From NCBI GenBank assembly GCA_016191225.1, contig JACPPC010000007.1:124001-188000 (forward strand): a stretch of 64,000 nt of DNA, given 5' to 3'. The position numbers were made by a program, and so were the translations under genes. Shown piece after piece: positions 27,097 through 39,554 of the stretch. Under the pieces are notes generated by a model, which was not told the DNA's origin, did no database searches, and worked only from the letters and a program-made list of their open reading frames with translations. The stretch comes from Gemmatimonadota bacterium. GTDB lineage: Bacteria; Gemmatimonadota; Gemmatimonadetes; Gemmatimonadales; Gemmatimonadaceae. Positions within the stretch are counted from its first letter, which is position 1. Every line of letters begins with the position of its first letter.

Positions 27097-27507
27097 ATGC
27101 GCCTGTCCCGCCTTGCCGTGGTGGTGGCCCTCGCCCTGCCGGCCGCCCTCGGTGCCCAGACGATCGATCCCGGCTTCACTCGCGCGCAAGTCGAGGCGAA
27201 GTTCGGCCCCCCGGTCGCCGTGCGCGCCGTCGGGGAGTTCACCTACCTGTTCTACAACAACGGCTGCGAGGTCACCTGCGGGCAGCACGACATCGTGACC
27301 CTGCGCAACGACAAGGTCACGGACGCGATCCTGCGCGGCAAGGCGCGCCACTACAGCGGCCGGAGCTCGAGCCCACCGGGGCGCCCGCACCAGGCCACCC
27401 CCGCCTCGGACGCGACGCCGGCGGCCGCGACCAACGGCCCGGCCGCCCCCGCCAAGCCCCAGCCGACGCCGGGGAGCGGCTCCGCCGCGGTCCCCAAGAA
27501 GCCCTGA
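27097..27507 (+). CDS. Small secreted BamE-like protein
   Basis: This 136-aa protein has a clear cleavable signal peptide ([20 protein letters not shown]). A short domain (about 22-80) follows whose [27 protein letters not shown] pattern resembles the SmpA/BamE fold. Two cysteines (C57, C61) could form a disulphide. The remaining tail is Pro/Ala/Ser-rich and probably disordered. TGGAGG 9 nt before the ATG is a good Shine-Dalgarno. It sits between purQ and purL although it has no obvious link to purine synthesis. The BamE assignment is by pattern only. Confidence 0.7.
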   Translation: MRLSRLAVVVALALPAALGAQTIDPGFTRAQVEAKFGPPVAVRAVGEFTYLFYNNGCEVTCGQHDIVTLRNDKVTDAILRGKARHYSGRSSSPPGRPHQATPASDATPAAATNGPAAPAKPQPTPGSGSAAVPKKP

Positions 27508-27533
27508 GCCGCCGCCCGCACGCGGAGACGACG

Positions 27534-27841
27534 ATGCCGAGCGAGCGCAAGCCGAGCCCCAACGAGGACGAGTTCTTCGCCAAGCGGGACGCCGATCTCA
27601 TGAAGGCGCAGCGCGCGAGGCTCGACGCCGCGCGCGACGCCGAGGAGCGCCACTCGCACTACATGAAGTGCCCCAAGTGCGGGGGACTGCTGCGCGCGAC
27701 GGTCTTCCATCACGTGAAGATCGACCGGTGCCCCGACTGCAACGGGGTCTGGCTCGACGCCGGCGAGATGGAGCAGCTCGAGAAGGTGCGCGAGGGGAAG
27801 GTCGACGGGTTCGTGAAGTCGCTGTTCGGGCTCGCGCGCTG

Positions 27842-27842
<1 letters not shown>
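27534..27842 (+). CDS. zf-TFIIB-type zinc-ribbon protein
   Basis: This 102-aa protein has a charged helical N-terminus (1-42). A zinc ribbon follows with four cysteines (C46, C49, C66, C69) in the pattern [23 protein letters not shown], the Pfam zf-TFIIB signature. The family is widespread and of unclear function. GGAGA precedes the ATG. The stop overlaps the purL start (TGATG), so PurL translation is coupled to it. No DNA-binding or enzymatic motif is visible beyond the ribbon. Confidence 0.88.
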
Positions 27843-30124
<2,282 letters not shown>

Positions 30125-30139
30125 GGCCTTCGCAACGAC

Positions 30140-31524
30140 ATGTGCGGCATCTTCGGCATTCGCGGACATCCCGACGCAGCGGCGCTGACCCAGCTCGGCC
30201 TCTACTCGCTGCAGCACCGCGGGCAGGAGTCGAGCGGGATCTTCACCGTCGACGGCGACGGGGGGCTGCACCTCGAGCGCGCCATGGGGCTCGTCTCCGA
30301 GGGAATCGGAGGCAACCGGATCGAGCTCCTCCCGGGGGCGCTCGCCATCGGCCACACGCGGTACAGCACGGCCGGCTCGAGCACCCTCGACAACGCGCAG
30401 CCGATCCTCGCCCGCTCGCGCGGCTCGCACCTCGCCCTCGCGCACAACGGCAACCTCGTGAACGCCGTCGAGCTGCGCGCGGAGCTCGAGGAGACCGGCG
30501 CGATCTTCGCGTCGTCGATGGACTCCGAGGTGCTCCTCCACCGGCTCGCCCGCTCGCACGCCCCCACTCCCGAGGGGCGCCTCGCCGAGGCGCTCGCGGG
30601 GGTGGAGGGGGCGTACTGCCTCGTGGTGGTGATCGGCGACGCCCTCGTGGTGGCCCGTGACCCGCGCGGCTGGCGCCCGCTGACCATCGGCAGGCTCGGC
30701 GAGGCGTGGGTGGCCGCGAGCGAGACCTGCGCGCTCGACATCGTGGGCGCGACCCGGGTGCGCGACGTGGAGCCCGGCGAGATCGTGCGCATGGATGCCT
30801 CGGGGATCACCTCGATCGCCCCGTTCGCGCCGGCCGCCCTCAAGCGCTGCGTCTTCGAGCACATCTACTTCGCCCGCCCCGACAGCCATGTGTTCGGCGG
30901 ATCGGTGGACCACACCCGTCGCGCCCTCGGACGCCGGCTGGCGCAGGAACATCCCGTCCCCGGCGCCGACCTCGTCTTCGCCGTCCCCGACTCGTCCAAC
31001 GCCGCCGCCCTCGGTTACGCCGAGGAGGCCGGGCTGCCGTTCGAGTTCGCCCTGATCCGCAACCACTACATCGGCCGCACCTTCATCCAGCCCACGCAGG
31101 CCGGGCGCGACGCCAAGGTCAAGGTCAAGTACAACGCCGTGCACGAGCTGATCGACGGCAGGAAGGTGGTGATGGTCGACGACTCGATCGTGCGGGGCAC
31201 CACCACTCGCGGCCTCGTGCAGATGGTGCGCCACGCCGGCGCCCGCGAGGTCCACATGCGGGTCTCGTCGTCGCCGATCACCGGCCCCTGCTACTACGGC
31301 ATCGACACGCCGCAGCGCGGCGAGTTGATCGCCGCCAACTACCCCGTGGCCGAGATCGGCCGGCAGCTCGGCGTCGATTCCCTGGGCTACCTCTCCCTCG
31401 AGGGGATGCTCTCGGCCACTCCCGGCGGTCCCGGGGGCTACTGCCACGCCTGCTTCTCCGGGGATTACCCCACGCCCCCTCCCTCGAACTCCCGGCGCGC
31501 GCGCGCCGGGACCGGGGTCGCCAC

Positions 31525-31528
<4 letters not shown>
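30140..31528 (+). CDS. purF: Amidophosphoribosyltransferase
   Basis: PurF (462 aa) carries out the committed step of purine synthesis. Processing of the first Met would expose Cys2 (MCGIFGI), the glutaminase nucleophile; no long propeptide is present. LQHRGQESSG, GHTRYSTAGSS and AHNGNLVN are the glutaminase loops, and VVMVDDSIVRGTTT is the PRPP loop. YCHACFSGDYP near the end could carry iron-sulphur ligands as in the Bacillus type. Its stop overlaps the GTG of ppdK. Confidence 0.97.
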
Positions 31529-34191
<2,663 letters not shown>

Positions 34192-34208
34192 CGACTAGCG
34201 CCGGGGCC

Positions 34209-35801
34209 GTGCGAGCGCCCGCCACTTCCGCCCCGGCCGCGGTGCTCGCGCTCACCGCCTGCTGCGGCGTGCTGGCGGCGGCATGCTCCGCGGACTCGAC
34301 GGCGCCCGGGCCGGCCTCGACGATCGCGGCGATGAGCGCCGTGGAGCAGTCGGGGCGCGCGGGGGAGCTCGCGCCGGAGTCGCTGCGGGTGCGTGTGCTC
34401 GACGGCGCGCGGCGCCCGGTGCGCGGCGCCACCGTGCGCTTCGAGCTTGCCTCGGGAGCCGGTACGCTGCGGGTGCCGGGCCTCGCGGGGGCCAGCCCGA
34501 CGGCGTTCCTCTCCACCACCGACAGCGGCGTGGCCGTGGTGGCTTGGGACCTCGGCCCCACGCTCGGGCGGCAGGAGGTGCGCGCCACCGCCACCGGGGC
34601 CGATGGGACCGTGACCTTCGGCGCCGCCGTGCGCGCCGGCCCCGCACGGACCGTCGAGCGGCTGCAGGGCGACCTCCAGGTCGGTGCCGTGGGCGCGGCG
34701 CTCCCCGTCGCCCCCCGTGTGCGCCTCCTCGATGCCTACGGCCACGCCGTCGCCGACGAGCCCGTGACCTTCTGGGCGGCCACCGGCGGAAGCCGGATCG
34801 ATGGCGGGGAGGCGACGACAGATTCGAGTGGCGTCGCCTCCGCCGGCACCTGGACGCTGGGTGGGTGCGGCGGCCAGTCGCTCGTCGAGGCGCGAACCGC
34901 AAACGGCGCCAGCGCGGCCTTCACCGCCACGGCGACCGGCGGCCCCGACGTCTGCATTGCCGTGTCGTACCTCTCCCCCCCGGCGCCGTCGCTCCGCGCG
35001 GCGACCGACAGCGCCGCCGCCCGCTGGAGCCGCACGATCCTCACGCGCTTCGACCCGCTGCTCGTCGACATCGGCATCTACGATTGTTTCGTGACCATCC
35101 GTCCCACGCGCCGCGACGTCGAGGCGCCGCTGATCTTCGTCGACTTCGTCGCGATTCCGCCCACCCCCACGGGACGGGCGATCCTCGGCAGCGCCGGACC
35201 GTGCCTCCTCCGTCCCAGCGGCTTTCCCCTCGCCGGCTTCATCCGGCTCAACAGCGAGTTCATGCTCGCCAACCTCTCGCAGGCCCAGATCGAGGCGGTC
35301 GTACTGCACGAGATGGGACACATCCTCGGGATCGGCACCCTCTGGAGCGGAACGACCGGCACCATTCCCGACCTCTTCTCCGACCCGCCCCCCGGTGGCG
35401 CGCCGCGCTTCACCGGCCCCCTTGCGATCGCCACGTACCGCGGCCTTCCCGGCGGTGACGCGGCGGCGACGGGGGTGCCGATCGAGACCTGCGGGCCGGC
35501 CGGAACCGCCAACGCCCACTGGAGCGAGCAGGTGTTCGGTGACGAGCTGATGACCGGCTACCTGGGGGCGCGCGGCGTCCTTTCCACCCTCACCATCTCG
35601 GCCATGGCCGACCTGGGCTACGCCACCGACTCCACCCAGGCCTCGCCGTACGTCGTGTCCGGGAATCCCTGCCCCGCGGCGGCGCTCCGGTTCGCGCCCC
35701 CGGGCTCGGTCGTCGTGGGCGGCGTGATCGCGACGGAAACTCTCATCGGCCCAACGGGCATCGTCCGGAATGGCCGCGTCGAGCGCATCGTCCGCCACTG
35801 A
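34209..35801 (+). CDS. Ig-like/leishmanolysin-family metalloprotease lipoprotein 1
   Basis: This 530-aa secreted lipoprotein has an N-terminal signal with a lipobox (VLAAAC). Two Ig-like repeats follow (about 55-160 and 165-255, with TDSSGVASAGTWTLGG). The C-terminal leishmanolysin-type (M8) peptidase domain has zinc motif HEMGHILGIGTLW (His367), third-ligand candidate HWSEQVFGDELMTGY and Met-turn AMADLGY. The protein ends with the tail IVRNGRVERIVRH, shared with the next two genes. GTG at 34209 is chosen because it starts the signal peptide; no Shine-Dalgarno is seen. Substrate unknown. First of three tandem paralogues. Confidence 0.85.
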   Translation: MRAPATSAPAAVLALTACCGVLAAACSADSTAPGPASTIAAMSAVEQSGRAGELAPESLRVRVLDGARRPVRGATVRFELASGAGTLRVPGLAGASPTAFLSTTDSGVAVVAWDLGPTLGRQEVRATATGADGTVTFGAAVRAGPARTVERLQGDLQVGAVGAALPVAPRVRLLDAYGHAVADEPVTFWAATGGSRIDGGEATTDSSGVASAGTWTLGGCGGQSLVEARTANGASAAFTATATGGPDVCIAVSYLSPPAPSLRAATDSAAARWSRTILTRFDPLLVDIGIYDCFVTIRPTRRDVEAPLIFVDFVAIPPTPTGRAILGSAGPCLLRPSGFPLAGFIRLNSEFMLANLSQAQIEAVVLHEMGHILGIGTLWSGTTGTIPDLFSDPPPGGAPRFTGPLAIATYRGLPGGDAAATGVPIETCGPAGTANAHWSEQVFGDELMTGYLGARGVLSTLTISAMADLGYATDSTQASPYVVSGNPCPAAALRFAPPGSVVVGGVIATETLIGPTGIVRNGRVERIVRH

Positions 35802-35809
35802 GCGATGCA

Positions 35810-35830
35810 TGACCGCCGTGACGACGGTCA
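35810..35830. terminator. Small hairpin between the first two metalloprotease genes
   Basis: TGACCGCCG and CGACGGTCA form a short imperfect stem shortly after the first metalloprotease stop. There is no T-tract, so this is a weak terminator candidate. Confidence 0.3.
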
Positions 35831-35865
35831 CCTGCCCGTCCCTGCACATCCGCAGCGTTCATCCC

Positions 35866-35871
35866 TAGGTT
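35866..35871 (+). promoter_or_regulatory. -10 box 7 nt before metalloprotease 2
   Basis: TAGGTT ends exactly 7 nt before the ATG at 35879, and no ribosome-binding site lies between them. A weak CTGCAC lies 18 nt upstream of it. The arrangement matches the truA promoter and suggests a leaderless mRNA. Confidence 0.45.
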
Positions 35872-35878
35872 GCCTCCA

Positions 35879-37447
35879 ATGCGCTCCCGTCGCCGAATCC
35901 CTGTGCTGATCGTCGCGGCGATCGCGGCGGCCTCGTGCGGCGGCGACAAGGCGGCCGGTCCCTCGGGTCCTCCCACGCAGCTCACCGCCCTCGGTGCCAC
36001 GACTTTCCTCGGGCGCGCCGGCTTCACGCTCGCCGAGTCGCTGCAGGTCGAGGTGCGCAACGCGAGCGGCGTGATGGCCAACGTGTCCGTGACCTTCGCG
36101 GTGGTGTCCGGCGGCGGGTCGCTGTCCTCGACCACGGTGCTCACCGACGCCAAGGGGATTGCCGCCGCGCGCTGGACCCTCGGTGGGCTCCTCGGTGCGC
36201 AGGTGGTGCAGGCGAGGGTCGCCGCCCTCACGCCGGTCACGTTCTCCACCGAGGTCACGGCGGGGCCGACCATAACCCTCGTCGCGCTCGCCGGCGGCGG
36301 GCAGGTCGGCGCCGCGAACACCATGCTTCCGGTCCAGCCACGGGTGCTGGCCAGGGACGCCTTCGGCAACCCGGTACGCGGCGAGACGATCACCTTCTCG
36401 TCCACCGGCGGCGTCAACGACCTCGCCGGCGCCACGCAGATCACCGACGTGAATGGCATTGCGGCGCTGGGCTCGTGGACCCTCGGCCCCTGCGCCGGCG
36501 CAGTGCAGGTCACCGCGAGCGCGTCCACCGCGGCCGCCGCGACGTTCGACGCAACGGCCACGGGGGGCGGGTCCTACTGCGTGGAGCTCCAGTACACCAC
36601 CACGCCCGACCCCGCGCTGCGAGCGGCAGCGGAGCGGGCCGCCGCCAAATGGAGCCGTGCCATCGTCTCCGACTTCCCGGTCGAGCGCGTGATCGCGGGG
36701 AGCGCCGGTTGCGCCGGAATCTCGGTCGGCGCGATCGACCGCAACGTCAAGGCGGCCTACATCTATGTGCAGCTGGCGCCGATCGCGAGCTCCACGCCCG
36801 GGCTGGTGACCCTCGGCTCGGCGGGCCCCTGCTTCGTGCGCGGCGGCAACGGGCTCACGCTCGTCGGCGGCATGCGGCTCAACAGCGATTTCCTGCTCGG
36901 CAACCTGAGCGCGAACCAGATCGAGGACGTGATCCTGCACGAGATGGGGCACGTGCTCGGCTTCGGCACGCTGTGGCGGGGTATCGCCGGCATCCCCGCC
37001 CTCCCCGTGCTGCTGCAGAATCCCGCCCCCGCCGGCACCCCCTCGTTCACCGGGACCAACGCGGTTGCGGCCTTCGTCAATGTCGGCGGGCCGGCGGGGG
37101 CAGCGTCGGTGCCGGTCGAAGCCTGCGGCGGCGGCGGCACGGTCAACGGCCACTGGACCGAGGCGGTGTTCGGCGACGAGCTCATGACCGGGTACATCAG
37201 CGCCCCGGCGGGTCAGCGCAATCCGTTTTCGCAGGTCTCGATCGCGGCCATGCGCGACATGGGCTACTCGGTGGACCTGACCGAGGCGGCGCCGTACACC
37301 CTCGCCGGCAAGCCCTGCCCCGCCCTCCTGGTCGGTGCCGCAGGCACCGGCGCTGTCGTGATCGGCAACACCGTCGTCGTCGAGGAATTGTGGCAGCCTA
37401 CCCACGTGGTGCGCGCCGGCCGGGCGGAACGGATCATCCGCCGATAG
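35879..37447 (+). CDS. Ig-like/leishmanolysin-family metalloprotease lipoprotein 2
   Basis: This 522-aa paralogue of its neighbours has a lipobox signal (IAAASC), two Ig-like repeats (about 30-130 and 135-225) and an M8-type catalytic domain. The zinc motif is HEMGHVLGFGTLW (His354), the later histidine is in NGHWTEAVFGDELMTGY, and the Met-turn is AMRDMGY. It ends VVRAGRAERIIRR. The domain structure suggests a cell-surface protease held away from the membrane by Ig-like spacers; its target is unknown. The ATG at 35879 is preferred because of the -10 box spacing and the good signal peptide. Confidence 0.86.
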   Translation: MRSRRRIPVLIVAAIAAASCGGDKAAGPSGPPTQLTALGATTFLGRAGFTLAESLQVEVRNASGVMANVSVTFAVVSGGGSLSSTTVLTDAKGIAAARWTLGGLLGAQVVQARVAALTPVTFSTEVTAGPTITLVALAGGGQVGAANTMLPVQPRVLARDAFGNPVRGETITFSSTGGVNDLAGATQITDVNGIAALGSWTLGPCAGAVQVTASASTAAAATFDATATGGGSYCVELQYTTTPDPALRAAAERAAAKWSRAIVSDFPVERVIAGSAGCAGISVGAIDRNVKAAYIYVQLAPIASSTPGLVTLGSAGPCFVRGGNGLTLVGGMRLNSDFLLGNLSANQIEDVILHEMGHVLGFGTLWRGIAGIPALPVLLQNPAPAGTPSFTGTNAVAAFVNVGGPAGAASVPVEACGGGGTVNGHWTEAVFGDELMTGYISAPAGQRNPFSQVSIAAMRDMGYSVDLTEAAPYTLAGKPCPALLVGAAGTGAVVIGNTVVVEELWQPTHVVRAGRAERIIRR

Positions 37448-37575
37448 GATTCGGCTGCCGCTCCCTAACGAATGGCCGGACCACCCCGTCCTTGAAGGTG
37501 TACGCTCCGGGGCCGAGAGGCCCCCGACTCGCCGCCGCCACAACCTTTCGCTCCGCCAGCCGGAGGATGCCACTC

Positions 37576-38925
37576 GTGACCCTGTCCGCTCCCGCCCGTT
37601 CGCTCCGCCTCCTTGTCGCCGGCACCGCCCTCCTCGCGTCGTGCGGCGGCGGCTCGTCCGCCGGCACAGGACCGGGCGTCAAGCCGCCCGTGGCCTCGAT
37701 CAGCGTGATCGCCGGCACCGGGCAGGCGGGGGCGGTGAACGCGACCCTCGGCACGCCCATCCAGGTCAAGGCTCTCGACGGGAGCGGCAACCCGATCGCC
37801 AACGACACCGTCTACTTCTACGCCTCCACCGGAGGCGCGAGCCTCTCGCAAACCTTCGCGGTCACCGACGCGAGCGGGATCGCCACGCTCAGCGGCTGGA
37901 CGCTCGGCCGCTGCCCCGGAACGCACGCGATCGTGGCAATCGCCAAGCGCACGCCGAGCACCATGGCCACCATCACGGCCACGGCCACGGGGGGCACTGC
38001 CGGCTACTGCATCGAGCTGCTCTACGCCAGCGTGCCCGATGCCTCGCTCAAGGCCACCACGGAGTTGGTGGCGAATCGCTGGGGGGCGATCCTCAATGGG
38101 ACCTCGTTCGCGCCCGAGACGCTCGACTTCGATCCGGCCACCCTGCCGTCGGCCGAGCAGAGCTGCGCCGGGATCCAGATGGTCCGCGTGCCGAACCGGA
38201 TCGTCAAGAACGTCCTGATCCTGGTGGACCTCACCGACATCCCGAGTACGGTGCCGGGACTCGTGACCCTTGGGTCGGCCGGCCCGTGCTACATCCGCTC
38301 GCCGGGCTCCCTGACGGTGTTCGGTGGGCTCAGGCTCAACAGCACCTACTTGCTCGCGAACCTCTCGGCGAACCAGCGTGAGGACGTGGTGACGCACGAG
38401 ATGGGGCATGTGCTGGGCTTTGGCACGCTGTGGGACGAGCCCTCGATCAACCTGCTGGTCAACCCGATCAACACCGCGGGAGCGGCCACCCAGCCGCTCC
38501 CCGGCTTCACGGGCGTCGCGGCCCGGACCATGTGGACGACCATGGGCGGCCCGGCGTCGCCGGCGAGCGTGCCGGTGGAGGGATGCGGCGGTGGCGGCAC
38601 GGTGAACGGCCACTGGCGCGAGAGCACCTTCGGCGACGAGGCGATGACGGGGTACATCAGCGCCCCGTCGACCGGACACAACCCGCTCAGCAAGCTGACG
38701 GTCGCGAGCATGCAGGACATGGGCTACAGCGTGGACATCACCCAGGCGGATGCATTCGCGATCAACACCAGGACCTGCCAAGCCACCGCCGGCTCGGGGG
38801 TGTTCAACCCGGGCAGCGTGCTGATCGCCGACGCGCGCGGCAGGTCCACCCGGGCGGTGGAGATCCTCCAGCCGCCGACGCACATCTGGCGCGGTGGGCA
38901 GGCGTACCCGATCGTGCGGCGGTAG
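37576..38925 (+). CDS. Ig-like/leishmanolysin-family metalloprotease lipoprotein 3
   Basis: This third paralogue has a lipobox signal (ALLASC) but only one Ig-like domain (about 35-130). The M8-type domain has HEMGHVLGFGTLW (His274), NGHWRESTFGDEAMTGY and the Met-turn SMQDMGYSVD. The protein ends HIWRGGQAYPIVRR. I chose GTG at 37576 (449 aa) because GGAGG lies 9 nt upstream of it; the ATG at 37567 would sit directly against that Shine-Dalgarno. Loss of one Ig domain fits unequal duplication within the array. Confidence 0.86.
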   Translation: MTLSAPARSLRLLVAGTALLASCGGGSSAGTGPGVKPPVASISVIAGTGQAGAVNATLGTPIQVKALDGSGNPIANDTVYFYASTGGASLSQTFAVTDASGIATLSGWTLGRCPGTHAIVAIAKRTPSTMATITATATGGTAGYCIELLYASVPDASLKATTELVANRWGAILNGTSFAPETLDFDPATLPSAEQSCAGIQMVRVPNRIVKNVLILVDLTDIPSTVPGLVTLGSAGPCYIRSPGSLTVFGGLRLNSTYLLANLSANQREDVVTHEMGHVLGFGTLWDEPSINLLVNPINTAGAATQPLPGFTGVAARTMWTTMGGPASPASVPVEGCGGGGTVNGHWRESTFGDEAMTGYISAPSTGHNPLSKLTVASMQDMGYSVDITQADAFAINTRTCQATAGSGVFNPGSVLIADARGRSTRAVEILQPPTHIWRGGQAYPIVRR

Positions 38926-38933
38926 GGCCGGCC

Positions 38934-39054
38934 GTCATCTCGACCGGAGCGGCCCGAGGGGCCGCGGAGTGGAGAGATCTCAGGAGCGGAGTGACTCGGC
39001 GCCCATGAGATGTCTCGACGGCGGGTCGCTCCGCGACCCGCCGCTCGACGTGAC
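38934..39054. repeat. Dispersed-type imperfect palindrome (about 120 bp)
   Basis: The segment starts GTCATCTCGACCGGAGCGG and ends in an approximate inverse (GCTCGACGTGAC). It contains an 11-bp hairpin (39019-39029 with 39033-39043, loop TCC) and GAGATCTC-like cores. It has the look of a mobile intergenic REP/BIME unit. No gene is present between metalloprotease 3 and the tmRNA terminator. Confidence 0.55.
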
Positions 39055-39070
39055 AACCACGTGCACGCGA

Positions 39071-39115
39071 AAACACGGCGGCCGCCCCTCGGTTCGAGGG
39101 GCGGCCGCCGTGTTT
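39071..39115 (-). terminator. Terminator of ssrA
   Basis: A perfect 20-bp stem (39071-39090 with 39096-39115) with a 5-nt loop is followed on the minus strand by TTTTCG. It begins 5 nt after the tmRNA 3' end. Confidence 0.9.
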
Positions 39116-39120
39116 CAACG

Positions 39121-39486
39121 TGGAGGCGGGGAGAGTTGAACTCCCGTCTTGCATTGGATCAGCCGCGGTCCCTACGTGCGTAGCCTGCCGATTGATGTCT
39201 CCGCGCGCTGGCCGGCAGGCCTCCCACGCGCAGATGAGCCGCCTTGAGTTTCGCGGGACGCCCGACGGCGTGACGCCCCGCTATCCCGGTATTGCGATAC
39301 TCGATGAGCCGCCCCGGGCGGGCTCCTCAGCGAGCATTGCTGGTCGTACCTCGGGGTCAAGCCGAGTTACGCAGCAAGGGCCAGGTTTGAGTTGGCAGTT
39401 GATAGGTTTGCCAGATGTTTTACCAGGGTCAGGCACCTGGGCACGCAACCACAGAGTCACCGACACAATCGAAGCCGGTCGCCCCC
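39121..39486 (-). ncRNA. ssrA: Transfer-messenger RNA (tmRNA)
   Basis: This one-piece tmRNA of about 366 nt rescues stalled ribosomes. The 5' end GGGGGCG (39486-39480) pairs with the 3' end CGCCTCC-A, and CCA is encoded. The 3' T-arm-like stem contains GGGAGTTCAACTCTCCC. The tag reading frame is at 39411-39367 and encodes ANLSTANSNLALAA followed by TAA, giving the usual A-N start and a LAA-type degron end. It is flanked by its own promoter and a strong terminator, and is transcribed opposite to the metalloprotease genes. Confidence 0.97.
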
Positions 39487-39500
39487 GTAGAGCTTCAACG

Positions 39501-39529
39501 AATCTAGTATCGGCACCCGCGAGAGTCAA
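39501..39529 (-). promoter_or_regulatory. ssrA promoter
   Basis: On the minus strand TTGACT (39529-39524), a 17-nt spacer and TAGATT (39506-39501) lie just upstream of the mature tmRNA 5' end at 39486. A start about 7 nt after the -10 box would leave a short 5' leader for RNase P to remove. Confidence 0.8.
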
Positions 39530-39554
39530 CCGACCCCACGCCCTAAGTCGTTGA

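Noticed and set aside
37567-37575. ATG at 37567 as start of metalloprotease 3
   Set aside because: GGAGG touches this ATG, leaving no spacing, whereas it is ideally placed for the in-frame GTG at 37576.
39085-39100. GGTTCGA as a tRNA T-loop
   Set aside because: It is the loop of the perfect 20-bp ssrA terminator hairpin; no acceptor, D or anticodon arms surround it.
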